This document shows positions 7,942 through 15,632 of a stretch of 24,323 bases of DNA, in pieces. Source of the stretch: JAAYWY01 sp050945275. GTDB lineage: Bacteria; Bacillota; DTU030; DUMP01. A model generated the notes under the pieces. The model worked only from the letters and a program-made list of their open reading frames with translations. It was not told where the DNA came from and made no database searches. The position numbers were made by a program, and so were the translations under genes. Location: assembly GCA_050945275.1 (NCBI GenBank), contig JBMNSQ010000012.1:1-24323 (forward strand). Direction: 5' to 3'. How positions within the stretch are numbered: the first letter of the stretch is position 1; each line of letters opens with the position of its first letter.

Positions 7942-8432
7942 TATTTTCGCCCTTGGGGGTTATAAGCCAATTTTTCCTGATTAGTTTGATTGTAACCGGA
8001 CTTTGGATACTCTTGGATCCCCATAGAACAATTCTTATTTTTCTTTTCGCCTCCCAGTAAACAATTTACGTATTCCAAGACTTGCGGTGCCAGATCGATT
8101 AAACGGTCATAGAAAGCGCGACTATCTACCGGCAACAGTCGCACATGCCCATTTCCTACTACCAAAAAACCAACTGGATTAATACTTACGCCAGCGCCGC
8201 TACCTCCGGCGAAAGGAAGTACTGTTTCTCCCTCTTCATTGCGGTTGCTTTTGTTCGGAGAGTCGTACTCACCCCCACCCGAGGCAAATCCAAAGGAAAC
8301 GCGTGAGATAGGTATGATAACATTGCCGTCGGTAGTCTCAACCGGGTCTCCCACTACCGTATTTACATCTACCATGTCTTTAATGCTTTCCATTGCTGTT
8401 TTCATCAGCCCTTGAATGGGATGCTCTGCCAC
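7941..8432 (-). CDS. ytfJ: GerW family sporulation protein YtfJ
   Basis: 163-residue GerW/YtfJ protein. The family start HPIQGLMKTAMESIKDM, the block NVIIPISRVSFGFASGGGE, a Gly-rich loop FAGGSGAGVSINPVGFLVV and the end of the conserved domain (RLLPVD) are all visible. A polar tail of about 35 residues, rich in Asn, Lys and Gln, follows. In Bacillus YtfJ is made in the forespore and is needed for proper lysozyme-type germination responses. The start is GTG (8432) behind AAGGGGG and lies inside the end of ytfI (28-bp overlap), as in the ytfI-ytfJ pair of Bacillus. Confidence 0.92.
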   Translation of the reverse strand: MAEHPIQGLMKTAMESIKDMVDVNTVVGDPVETTDGNVIIPISRVSFGFASGGGEYDSPNKSNRNEEGETVLPFAGGSGAGVSINPVGFLVVGNGHVRLLPVDSRAFYDRLIDLAPQVLEYVNCLLGGEKKNKNCSMGIQEYPKSGYNQTNQEKLAYNPQGRK

Positions 8433-9010
8433 TTCTTTTTACCCCCTTGGTCAATATCAGGCTTAACATTATGCCAGTACCAGATAGTGTTTACCATAGC
8501 AGTAATAATATGAAACACTGGCAAAGAGACTATACAGGAAATGCTAATTTCAAAGCAAAGAGCATTAAAATTGGGCTTAATCTTAAGGCTGATACCACCG
8601 TCTTTAAGAAATGTTGCTAAGACTGCGTTAGCTAATCCCACCAGCTGGTAAATAACACCAACTAGTAATCCGGTCTCGGCAGCATCACCCGTTCCCACTG
8701 TCATTGTGCCGATAAGACGTACTGCAGTGCGGGGCAATAGTTTTCGTAAGAATACCCCGGTTATACTAGCCAAATTAGGTACAGTCGGGCTCTTAACCAC
8801 TGCTTCGGCCTCTCTTTTGGGCATTGATAATGAAATGAGTCCCGAACGCCATAACGGTATAACAATGTGTCTACCAAACAATGTCCAACCGATATCTAGG
8901 CGAAGTCGGGGCAATGAATTAACGATAGATATTTCTATCTTCAATGTAGCTAATAAAAATAGAACAAGTAAACAAATAACTAGGACTAGGAAAAGATAAA
9001 CCATCAACAT
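8405..9010 (-). CDS. ytfI: DUF2953 domain protein YtfI
   Basis: 201-residue membrane-anchored protein. An N-terminal helix (about residues 3-22, VYLFLVLVICLLVLFLLA) is followed by the strand LKIEISIVNSLPRLRLDIGW, and a second hydrophobic stretch lies near residues 150-175 (FEISISCIVSLPVFHIITAM). This is the DUF2953 pattern. Its position before ytfJ is the same as in Bacillus, where the two are co-transcribed under forespore control. Molecular function is unknown. The ATG follows GAAGGTG. A candidate sigma-F -10 box lies about 30 bp upstream. Confidence 0.8.
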   Translation of the reverse strand: MLMVYLFLVLVICLLVLFLLATLKIEISIVNSLPRLRLDIGWTLFGRHIVIPLWRSGLISLSMPKREAEAVVKSPTVPNLASITGVFLRKLLPRTAVRLIGTMTVGTGDAAETGLLVGVIYQLVGLANAVLATFLKDGGISLKIKPNFNALCFEISISCIVSLPVFHIITAMVNTIWYWHNVKPDIDQGGKKKWQSIPFKG

Positions 9011-9041
9011 TAAACACCTTCAAGCACAGATACCTTTTCCC

Positions 9042-9070
9042 TATTTTTGCCCAGTTTGTAAAAATAATAC
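9042..9070 (-). promoter_or_regulatory. Candidate sigma-F promoter for ytfI-ytfJ
   Basis: The minus-strand -10 candidate GGCAAAAATA (9051-9042) fits the published degenerate sigma-F -10 consensus (GGHRANAHTR) at every position. The -35 candidate GTATT (9070-9066) fits 4 of 5, but the 14-nt spacer is a little short. The ytfJ operon is sigma-F-dependent in Bacillus. The -35 lies in the T run of the scpB terminator. Confidence 0.4.
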
Positions 9071-9096
9071 AAAACCCCGGTAGTTGTACCGGGGTT
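9060..9096 (-). terminator. Rho-independent terminator after scpB
   Basis: Minus-strand AACCCCGG (9096-9089) and CCGGGGTT (9080-9073) form a perfect 8-bp GC-rich stem with an 8-nt loop, followed by TTGTATTATTTTT. It begins 10 bp after the scpB stop. Confidence 0.88.
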
Positions 9097-9105
9097 CGGT
9101 GTCTC

Positions 9106-9621
9106 CTAGTCCTCAGAAGGTGGTTTAGGTAATTGCTTTATATTGTCAAGTCCTATGCTCTGTAAAAAAGCAGTTGTAGTACCATATAAAATTGGACGTC
9201 CCGGACCTTCTCGGCGACCGGCTTCTTGAATAAGACCTCGATCTTGCAGAGTTGCCAGGACGGCATCTACCCGGACACCTCGTATTAATTCGATCTCGGC
9301 TCGGGCAATAGGCTGGCGGTAAGCAATAATCGCCAAAGTTTCCAGGGCTGCTTGACTTAGTTTTGATTTTACTGGGGGTTGAAGTAGTCGTTTTATATAA
9401 GAGCCATATTCAGCTCGAGCAAAAAATTGAACACCTCCGGCCACACTGCGCAATAATACACCGCGGTTAGCATTTTCTTGCTGCCGCTGTAGCTCGGCCA
9501 GGGCCAATTTGGTATCATCTTCTGATAGATTAGCCGCTTGTGCCAGTTCTTTCACTGAAACAGGACGCCCAGCGGCAAAAATCAGGGCTTCCAGTAAAGC
9601 CGTTAGTGATTGCTCCTGCAC
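9106..9621 (-). CDS. scpB: Segregation and condensation protein B
   Basis: 171-residue ScpB, the kite-type winged-helix subunit that dimerises on ScpA and, with SMC, forms the condensin acting in chromosome segregation. Characteristic pieces are ALIFAAGRPVSVKELA at the N terminus, QAALETLAIIAYRQPIARAEIE near 92-113 and IRGVRVDAVLATLQDRGLI near 113-133. Start GTG behind AGGAGGACA; the start overlaps the end of scpA by 19 bp. The gene closes the M50-trpS-scpA-scpB group and is followed by a strong terminator. Confidence 0.95.
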   Translation of the reverse strand: MQEQSLTALLEALIFAAGRPVSVKELAQAANLSEDDTKLALAELQRQQENANRGVLLRSVAGGVQFFARAEYGSYIKRLLQPPVKSKLSQAALETLAIIAYRQPIARAEIELIRGVRVDAVLATLQDRGLIQEAGRREGPGRPILYGTTTAFLQSIGLDNIKQLPKPPSED

Positions 9622-10367
9622 GCCCTGTCCTCCTTCTTTGCTACGTAAATATCACCGAAAATTTCTGTCTGCCAAACCCGCACCTGATCTTGGCGCCATA
9701 GTTCTAGTATAGCCAGTAGCATAGTTACCAGCTTAAACTTATGCGGAGTTTTTCCTAGATAACGATTAAACGAAAACGGAGGTTGACGATTGTTAAGGTA
9801 TCTTTTTAAAACTAATATTTCCTCCTCTACTGTTGGGCGATCGGGAAAAATTGATACCGACCGCGGCTGAGAAAATAGAGGCCTAAGATGGATCCAAGTA
9901 GACACGATATCATCAAGTTCTAGTTTTGGCGGATCTACTACTACCATCTGGGTCTGAGGAACATCGCTATCTACAGATATGGGTCCAACAGCAGTATAGG
10001 CAGACTCTTCCTCCATGAATTCACCTAATCGTCGCCCAAGGTCACGGAAAACACGGTACTGTCTCAGATGTTCCACCAACTGTTCAGTATCAATGTCGGC
10101 GTCATAATTATTTTGATCCTGCTGTTGTAAACAGGTATTCGGAAGTAATATCTTCGTTTTAATCAGCAGTAACCTTGTGGCTAAAACCAAGAATTCACCC
10201 ACAGAATCCAAGTCCGCAAAATCCTGAGCCGAGCGAACATAAGCTATATACTGATCCACCACCTGTGCTATAGCGATGGCACAGATGTCAAGCTTAGCAT
10301 TTTCTATAAGATGGCACAGGAGGTCAAAAGGTCCGGTAAAATTATCCAACCTGACCTGATAAGCCAA
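9603..10367 (-). CDS. scpA: Segregation and condensation protein A
   Basis: 254-residue ScpA kleisin, which bridges the SMC heads and binds ScpB. The N-terminal block VRLDNFTGPFDLLCHLIENA is the family hallmark (SMC neck binding), and the C-terminal winged helix lies near 200-245 (FKLVTMLLAILELWRQDQV). The start is TTG at 10367 behind TAGGGGCG; no alternative in-frame ATG would keep the conserved N terminus. It begins 17 bp after the trpS stop. Confidence 0.94.
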   Translation of the reverse strand: MAYQVRLDNFTGPFDLLCHLIENAKLDICAIAIAQVVDQYIAYVRSAQDFADLDSVGEFLVLATRLLLIKTKILLPNTCLQQQDQNNYDADIDTEQLVEHLRQYRVFRDLGRRLGEFMEEESAYTAVGPISVDSDVPQTQMVVVDPPKLELDDIVSTWIHLRPLFSQPRSVSIFPDRPTVEEEILVLKRYLNNRQPPFSFNRYLGKTPHKFKLVTMLLAILELWRQDQVRVWQTEIFGDIYVAKKEDRACRSNH

Positions 10368-10384
10368 TCTGTTTCGCCCCTACA

Positions 10385-11374
10385 TTAAAAATCGTATAGA
10401 TTCATAGCCTGGCGCACATGTTGCATGGTATCGCCAGCTACAAGCTGGGCTTTATTAGCCCCTTGACGTAATATATCCATTACATCATCTTTGCGGCGCA
10501 TAAGCTCTTGACGTCGCTCATAAATTGGTGCCATCCGCTGGACAATAATATCTGCTAGTCGCTTTTTGCAAGCTACACAGCCAACTTTTGCCCCTTTACA
10601 TTCCTCGGCGATATTATCATGATCTCCAGGAATAAAGGCCTTGTAAAACTGGTAAGGGACACAAATGTCAGGGTGGCCGGGATCCGTTTTTCTAATGCGC
10701 TCGGGGTCAGTGATCATCTGGGCTACTTTAGCCCGTATAGCCTCAGGGGTATCCGACATATGGATTTCATTACCGTAGCTTTTACTCATCTTACGCCCGT
10801 CGATGCCTGGTAGTAAGGGAAACTGGGTCAGTTTAGCCTCAGGTTCGGGGAAGACCGAATCTTTAAAAAGGAAATTAAAACGTCGAACCATTTCGCGAGC
10901 TATTTCGATGTGAGGAAGCTGATCTTCTCCTACAGGAATAGTATCCGCCTTATAAGCTAGAATGTCCGCTGCCATCAGTACTGGGTAGCCTAGGAAACCA
11001 TAGGTTGCAATGTTACGGCCTTCTAATTGCCTAAGCTGTTCCTTATAAGTAGGTACTCGCTCTACCCAAGGAAGTGGCGTTACCATAGACAGTAACAAAT
11101 GTAATTCGGCATGTTCTTTTACATTGGATTGAACAAAAACTACACATTTTTCCGGGTTTACACCTGCGCTTAACCAATCGATAGCTATGTTTAAAATGTT
11201 GTCCTGAAGATTACTCGTATCTTCATAACCGGTAGTAAGAGCATGCCAGTCCACAATGCAAAAATAACAATCATATTCATCTTGCATAGCTACCATGTTA
11301 ACTATGGATCCCAAGTAATTGCCTAAATGCAGCTTTCCTGTCGGTCGCATACCATTAAACACTCGACCCTTCAA
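10385..11374 (-). CDS. trpS: Tryptophanyl-tRNA synthetase with a probable [4Fe-4S] motif
   Basis: 329-residue class I aminoacyl-tRNA synthetase that charges tRNA-Trp. The HIGH-type motif is HLGN at 16-19 and the second signature KMSKS is at 195-199; GEDQLPH (149-155) contributes to the Trp site. Cys238-x20-Cys259-x6-Cys266-x2-Cys269 closely resembles the C-x22-C-x6-C-x2-C [4Fe-4S] site known from the Thermotoga maritima enzyme. The start is TTG behind GGAAGG; the nearby ATG at 11379 runs into a stop at once. No T-box leader is present: the M50 gene ends 28 bp upstream. Confidence 0.96.
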   Translation of the reverse strand: MKGRVFNGMRPTGKLHLGNYLGSIVNMVAMQDEYDCYFCIVDWHALTTGYEDTSNLQDNILNIAIDWLSAGVNPEKCVVFVQSNVKEHAELHLLLSMVTPLPWVERVPTYKEQLRQLEGRNIATYGFLGYPVLMAADILAYKADTIPVGEDQLPHIEIAREMVRRFNFLFKDSVFPEPEAKLTQFPLLPGIDGRKMSKSYGNEIHMSDTPEAIRAKVAQMITDPERIRKTDPGHPDICVPYQFYKAFIPGDHDNIAEECKGAKVGCVACKKRLADIIVQRMAPIYERRQELMRRKDDVMDILRQGANKAQLVAGDTMQHVRQAMNLYDF

Positions 11375-11402
11375 AACATTCGCCTTCCTTCACCTTATGA
11401 TT

Positions 11403-12053
11403 CTAGAAATGCAGTAGGATTTTGTAGATAACCCCAAACACCAAGAAATCAGTAAAACGATAAAGAATGTCGTAAATGCCACTCGCTAAGGGCAGCAAAA
11501 CAGTGTTAATACTACCTAAATAAAGTAGAATAACAAGTAGTATAGGCCCGTACTGTTCGTATTGGGATAATTCGTAAGCAGTTCTCCTAGGCAATAGTTC
11601 AAACAACACTTTTGAACCATCCAGCGGCGGTATTGGAATGAGGTTAAAGACTGCAAGAAACACACTGTACCACATGGTCATTTCTAATATACCGAACAAT
11701 ATACCATCCCAAGGTATAATCTGTAATTTAAGTACAATAAGCAGAACAAGAGCTGAAAGCAAGTTGGCTGCTGCACCAGCTAAAGAAACAAGAATAATAC
11801 CCAGGCGACGAGGGCGTATGTACATGGGGTTAATTGGTACTGGTTTGGCCCAGCCGAAACGCAGCAGCCACAACATTAACAACCCTAGTGGATCTAAATG
11901 AGCCAATGGATTTAATGTTAGTCGCCCACTGAGGCGAGCTGTGGGGTCTCCCAACGTGTCGGCTGCCTTAGCGTGTGCGTATTCATGAATGGTAATAGCT
12001 AGAAGTAATGCTGGTATGCGAAAAATCATTTCGCGACCAAATAACATATGCAT
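11403..12053 (-). CDS. Site-2 protease family (M50) membrane zinc metalloprotease
   Basis: About 216-residue intramembrane metalloprotease of the YwhC/M50B type. The zinc motif HEYAH lies at residues 23-27 in the first membrane helix, and the third ligand Asp in NLIPIPPLDG at about 145. At least four further hydrophobic segments follow. Substrates are unknown; relatives cleave membrane-bound regulators such as anti-sigma factors. Two ATGs (12053 and 12047) share the Shine-Dalgarno GGGAAGGG; the outer gives 4-5 nt spacing and the inner about 10, so either may be used. An upstream extension to 12140 crosses the terminator and is rejected. An extended -10 promoter lies about 50 bp upstream, and trpS follows. 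Confidence 0.88.
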   Translation of the reverse strand: MHMLFGREMIFRIPALLLAITIHEYAHAKAADTLGDPTARLSGRLTLNPLAHLDPLGLLMLWLLRFGWAKPVPINPMYIRPRRLGIILVSLAGAAANLLSALVLLIVLKLQIIPWDGILFGILEMTMWYSVFLAVFNLIPIPPLDGSKVLFELLPRRTAYELSQYEQYGPILLVILLYLGSINTVLLPLASGIYDILYRFTDFLVFGVIYKILLHF

Positions 12054-12099
12054 CTTTCCCTTCCCGCAGCCTCTTGGGGAATGCTCCCACTTAAACGCA

Positions 12100-12108
12100 A
12101 TTATAGCA
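12100..12108 (-). promoter_or_regulatory. Sigma-A extended -10 promoter for M50-trpS-scpA-scpB
   Basis: Minus-strand TGCTATAAT is a perfect extended -10 (TGnTATAAT). The -35 position shows only a T run, which extended -10 promoters tolerate. It lies directly after the terminator of the preceding operon, about 50 bp before the M50 start. Confidence 0.6.
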
Positions 12109-12121
12109 CAACATGCAAGAT

Positions 12122-12152
12122 AAAAAAAGCAGGAGCCCACCCCGTGAGCTCC
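12122..12152 (-). terminator. Rho-independent terminator of the spoVA-activase operon
   Basis: Minus-strand GGAGCTCAC (12152-12144) pairs with GTGGGCTCC (12140-12132), 9 bp with one T.G wobble and a GGG loop, followed by TGCTTTTTTT. It starts about 25 bp after the activase stop. Confidence 0.88.
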
Positions 12153-12177
12153 GGAGTCTTGCTACAAAGTTAGATAT

Positions 12178-13140
12178 TTAAGCAGGAATCTGCTGATTCC
12201 AGCGTCCACAACGGTCACCCCAGTAAGCTAAGATTTTGTCTTCTGCTTGAATGGACACCACTTCACAACAATTACTACATCCAGTACAATGTTTACTACT
12301 AACACTAAAATTCCAATTGCTTACCTCAAAACCACGGAAATTGGTTGAAGAGCTATTACTCACCGCGCGCTTGGCCAATAGAGCGGCCCCAAGTGCTCCC
12401 ATAACAGCATAGTGTTTTGGCACTATTACTTTTACCCCTAAAGCCTCCTCGAAAGCTAACTTCATCCCAGCATTAGCAGCTACACCACCCTGGAACAAAA
12501 CTGATGACCGTATTGTTTTTCCCTTGGCTACATTGCTAAGATAATTTCGTACCAGAGCTTGGCACAGTCCATGGGCGATATCGGCTATGGAGTATCCTAA
12601 CTGTTGTTTATGAATCATATCTGATTCAGCAAAAACAGCGCAGCGACCAGCTATACGTACCGGGTTTTGCGATTCTAAGGCAATTTTACCAAACTCCTCA
12701 ATAGGTAATCCAAGTCTTTCCGCCTGACGGTCCAAAAAAGAACCTGTTCCAGCGGCACAGACAGTATTCATAGCGAAATCAGTGACAATGCCATCTTGCA
12801 AAATAATTATTTTAGAATCCTGCCCACCGATTTCAAGAACTGTATGCACTCCAGGAACCTCACTGGCAGCAGCGATACCATGAGCGGTAATTTCGTTCTT
12901 GACACTATCGGCACCCGTCATAATACCGGCTAATTGACGTCCGCTACCGGTAGCACCTACTCCAGCAATCTTTACGCCAATCGGAAGTTTATCCCTTGTA
13001 CAGGCTAATCCTGTTTTAACAGCCTTGATGGGATTGCCTTGGGTCCGCAAGTAAAGATTTACCAGTACCTCTCCCCCATCACTTAGAACAAAAAAATTTG
13101 TACTTACTGATCCTAAATCAATACCAAGATAAGCCTTCAA
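12178..13140 (-). CDS. BadF/BadG/BcrA/HgdC-type ATPase, acyl-CoA dehydratase activase-like, with Cys tail
   Basis: 320-residue ASKHA-fold ATPase. Phosphate-binding loops are GIDLGSVSTN (6-15) and GATGSGR (62-68); LEIGGQDSK lies at 102-110. Cys128 (in VCAAGTGSFLDRQAERL) and Cys167 (in AGRCAVFAESD) match the residues that bind the dimer-bridging [4Fe-4S] cluster in HgdC. Such proteins use ATP hydrolysis to push a low-potential electron onto a partner. Unlike HgdC, residues 281-315 add Cys285-x2-Cys288-x2-Cys291-Cys292 and Cys311 in a GDRCGRW context, as in large fused activase proteins. Start TTG behind GGGAGGGA, overlapping the preceding gene by 23 bp. No classical dehydratase subunits are nearby; the two DUF2229 proteins upstream are the likely partners. 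Confidence 0.85.
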   Translation of the reverse strand: MKAYLGIDLGSVSTNFFVLSDGGEVLVNLYLRTQGNPIKAVKTGLACTRDKLPIGVKIAGVGATGSGRQLAGIMTGADSVKNEITAHGIAAASEVPGVHTVLEIGGQDSKIIILQDGIVTDFAMNTVCAAGTGSFLDRQAERLGLPIEEFGKIALESQNPVRIAGRCAVFAESDMIHKQQLGYSIADIAHGLCQALVRNYLSNVAKGKTIRSSVLFQGGVAANAGMKLAFEEALGVKVIVPKHYAVMGALGAALLAKRAVSNSSSTNFRGFEVSNWNFSVSSKHCTGCSNCCEVVSIQAEDKILAYWGDRCGRWNQQIPA

Positions 13141-14287
13141 GAATAGATTCCCTCCCTAGCAACAATGGTTCCTGCTCAGCATGTTTATGTTGTATTTTGT
13201 TTTGTTTGCGTCGTAGCCTTCTTGTTCTGAGCAAGTCGCAAAAAGCTTCCAACCGGGTTTGTATTCCTGTTTCAGCCGAATGTTCGTCTAGCATTAATGT
13301 GAGTACTGGAATATCCTCATCGTTACTAACTTGAGGTAGGATACTCATTGCCACAATTTCAGGCATACAGGTTAAAGGGGCAAGATGAATAACCCCATCG
13401 AGACCGGAGCGGGCATAGGAAATAGTGGTACTGATACTCTCTAATCCATGTCCACCGACAAAACTATCCAGATATGGGGCTGCCAGACGATAATGCTCGC
13501 GGTCATCGCGTAAATGAAGCGTGTGCAGTACCAAATTAGTCATTACCCAGTCACTAAGGCAGATGGATTGTACTACTTCTACACCCATCTCACCTAGCGT
13601 GCGCTCTATTTCAAGATTAACAGCTGGTTCTAGTAGTGTATATATTTCTCCCACTAATCCTACTTTAAGAGTATCGTCATTTGGTTGTATTGCTATATTG
13701 TTAAGAAGTTCCTGAGCTTCAGTGGCAGCAGTTATTACCTCTTTATTGGAATCAGCTTGGTCAATTAAATCAACTATTTTTCGCCAAGCATAAGTTGTGC
13801 TACCGCGCACCTTTTCTTTTGCTCGCACAAAAAGATGTTTTTTGGCTAACTCATCTAAGACCTTAAGTTTTGTCCAAGCTAATGCTCCTGCGCGATAGAT
13901 AGTAAGCGGTCCTGCTTTGCCCTTTAAACGCCTCAGCCCTCTAAGTAATTCTCCAAAATGACCCTGTGGCGGTTCTAACACAATCATATCCAGATGAACA
14001 CCAAGATCGGCCAATATTTCGTTTTGAACTTGAGCGTAATAACCGAATCTGCAAGGTCCTATACCACCGGCCATAACAACCGTGTCAGCTCCAAGCTCAG
14101 CAGCTTGCAAAAAATTACCGACGTTTACCTTTAAAGGTAAGCAGGCGAATTCCGGTGAATAACGTGTACCTAAACTAATTGTTTCTTGAGTTATGGCCGG
14201 AGGCACCACCACTTCAAGTCCCAGCTGATTCAAAAATGCCCGAATAGGTACGTACAAGTAGCCCATATGGGGGAATGTAACTTTCAT
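13118..14287 (-). CDS. DUF2229/COG3581-like protein, HgdB-related activase partner
   Basis: 389 residues. It has the family end motif DEHSAETGIQTRLEAF (from about 334) and Cys residues in conserved settings: Cys49 (FACLPLKVN), Cys79 (GIGPCRFGYY), Cys243 and Cys307 (LTCMPE). The first, second and fourth could be Fe-S ligands. This family is usually the C-terminal part of very large acyl-CoA-dehydratase activase polypeptides; here it is a separate gene. The function of such proteins is not established. The start is the ATG at 14287, 8 nt after GGAGG; it overlaps the previous stop as ATGA, and a 5-residue upstream extension is not used. Confidence 0.75.
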   Translation of the reverse strand: MKVTFPHMGYLYVPIRAFLNQLGLEVVVPPAITQETISLGTRYSPEFACLPLKVNVGNFLQAAELGADTVVMAGGIGPCRFGYYAQVQNEILADLGVHLDMIVLEPPQGHFGELLRGLRRLKGKAGPLTIYRAGALAWTKLKVLDELAKKHLFVRAKEKVRGSTTYAWRKIVDLIDQADSNKEVITAATEAQELLNNIAIQPNDDTLKVGLVGEIYTLLEPAVNLEIERTLGEMGVEVVQSICLSDWVMTNLVLHTLHLRDDREHYRLAAPYLDSFVGGHGLESISTTISYARSGLDGVIHLAPLTCMPEIVAMSILPQVSNDEDIPVLTLMLDEHSAETGIQTRLEAFCDLLRTRRLRRKQNKIQHKHAEQEPLLLGRESILEGLSWY

Positions 14288-15237
14288 GATACATGCCTCC
14301 ATTCAATCATGTCCAAAAACGCTTCCAAACGAGTAACCAATCCGCCTTCCCCTGTATGCTCGTCTAGAGTCAAGAGGAGAAACGGTTTTTGCGATAATCG
14401 TTTTGTTCGACGCTCTAATAGTTCTCCAACCAAAGAATCTGGCCCGCAACCAAAAGACACCACGTGAATAATACCAGCAATAGATTCTTTTTTCAGGTAA
14501 TAATTGGCTGTGCCCACGAGTAGCCGACCTAAACTCCAAAACAAATGCTTCGGTAGTCGGGCTGCCTCTTTTTGAACAATGTGCGGCGGCAACATTTCTG
14601 GGGTAATTACCCGATAGCCCCTCTGATAGAGGCGGTTTATCAGTTTCATACTTACAAACTCATCAAATATGTTATAAGGATGGCCAAGTAGTAATAAAGT
14701 TCGTCCTGCACCTTGCTCTGAAGGTTGGCGCTCATACAGTATATCAATCGGTGTACGCCCACTTTGCAATTCTTTATGGTATCTTTTTAGATCCTGCTGT
14801 GCTTTTTGCCAAGCAGACCGGGCCAAGCTTCGACCTATACCCAACTGCTGTGCTGCTTCTAAGTGTGATTGTTCCCATGACCTTTTTTTTGCCCTTGCGT
14901 TTAATGGAGGAGCTATTATTGGCGGTAGGTGCTGACCACAATGCTTAATCATATCGGGCAAACCCATAAACTTCGGACATATGTAGGTTCCTCTTTGGGC
15001 ACTAATAAGTCGCGGTAGAAAAAGATAATCCACTTTATTAGCTAAAGTCATAATATGGCCATAACATATTTTTACTGGCAAACAGGCTTCCGGTACGGCT
15101 ATTGCCACCCCAAAATCCAAGATTTGTTTGTCTGTAACTGATGACACTACTACTTCCAAACCCAAATTACGCCAGAATGATTCCCATAAAGGGAAGTAAT
15201 GGTAATAAAGCAGTGCTCGAGGAATTCCAATTTTCAA
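14284..15237 (-). CDS. DUF2229/COG3580-like protein, HgdB-related activase partner
   Basis: 317 residues, starting KIGIPRALLYYHYFPLWESF, a stretch characteristic of the family, and ending with DEHTGEGGLVTRLEAF (292-307). Possible cluster ligands are Cys52 (PEACLPVK), Cys58, Cys87 (TYICPKF), Cys100 and Cys264 (SFGCGPDS). It is paralogous to the next gene and should form a pair with it, like the two subunits of HgdAB. It follows spoVAE by 32 bp with no visible terminator, so it seems to belong to the spoVA transcript. Start TTG behind GGTGA at 6 nt, a weaker site than its neighbours have. Confidence 0.75.
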   Translation of the reverse strand: MKIGIPRALLYYHYFPLWESFWRNLGLEVVVSSVTDKQILDFGVAIAVPEACLPVKICYGHIMTLANKVDYLFLPRLISAQRGTYICPKFMGLPDMIKHCGQHLPPIIAPPLNARAKKRSWEQSHLEAAQQLGIGRSLARSAWQKAQQDLKRYHKELQSGRTPIDILYERQPSEQGAGRTLLLLGHPYNIFDEFVSMKLINRLYQRGYRVITPEMLPPHIVQKEAARLPKHLFWSLGRLLVGTANYYLKKESIAGIIHVVSFGCGPDSLVGELLERRTKRLSQKPFLLLTLDEHTGEGGLVTRLEAFLDMIEWRHVS

Positions 15238-15269
15238 TCGTAATCACCAAACCTTTCCCCACTTTGCCT

Positions 15270-15620
15270 CTAACCTTTTGGATCAAAAACTAGTGCTATG
15301 ATTACCCCAAGAACGATAGCTACTACAATGCCAGAAGTAGTATTTTTGAAAGCACCAGTTAGGATACCGATAAACCCTTTAGTTTGTACCTCTTCAAAAA
15401 TACCTTGAACCATAGCATGACCAAAACCGGTAATTGGAATAGTAGCTCCGGCCCCGGCTAATTTTACCAATGGTTCATACAATCCCAAACCGCTAAGTAA
15501 GGCCCCGAGGCAAACAAATGCCACTAACACATGAGCTGGGGTTAAGGGAGTAAGATCCATCAATAACTGGCCAATAGCACAGATTAAGCCTCCAACTAAA
15601 AAGGCCATGGTGTAATCCAC
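15270..15620 (-). CDS. spoVAE: Stage V sporulation protein AE
   Basis: 116-residue membrane protein, the same length as Bacillus SpoVAEb. Helices lie near 5-22, 30-50 and 90-112, and GAGATIPITGFGHAMVQG contains the family signature, also found in SpoVAC, to which it is related. Part of the SpoVA channel that moves Ca-dipicolinate into the forespore and out on germination. Start GTG behind AGGGGG at 8 nt; an internal ATG at 15608 is less well placed. It follows spoVAD by 12 bp. Confidence 0.94.
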   Translation of the reverse strand: MDYTMAFLVGGLICAIGQLLMDLTPLTPAHVLVAFVCLGALLSGLGLYEPLVKLAGAGATIPITGFGHAMVQGIFEEVQTKGFIGILTGAFKNTTSGIVVAIVLGVIIALVFDPKG

Positions 15621-15632
15621 GATAAAAACCCC

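Noticed and set aside
11375..11402. T-box leader in front of trpS
   Set aside because: The gap to the M50 gene is 28 bp, and no T-box sequence (GGTACCGCG type) was seen there or before the M50 gene.
12054..12140. Longer N terminus of the M50 protease
   Set aside because: It would cover the extended -10 promoter and one arm of the activase terminator, and adds no conserved residues.
14303..14539. Second minus-strand frame inside the COG3580-like gene
   Set aside because: Out-of-frame shadow; the main frame carries the family motifs.
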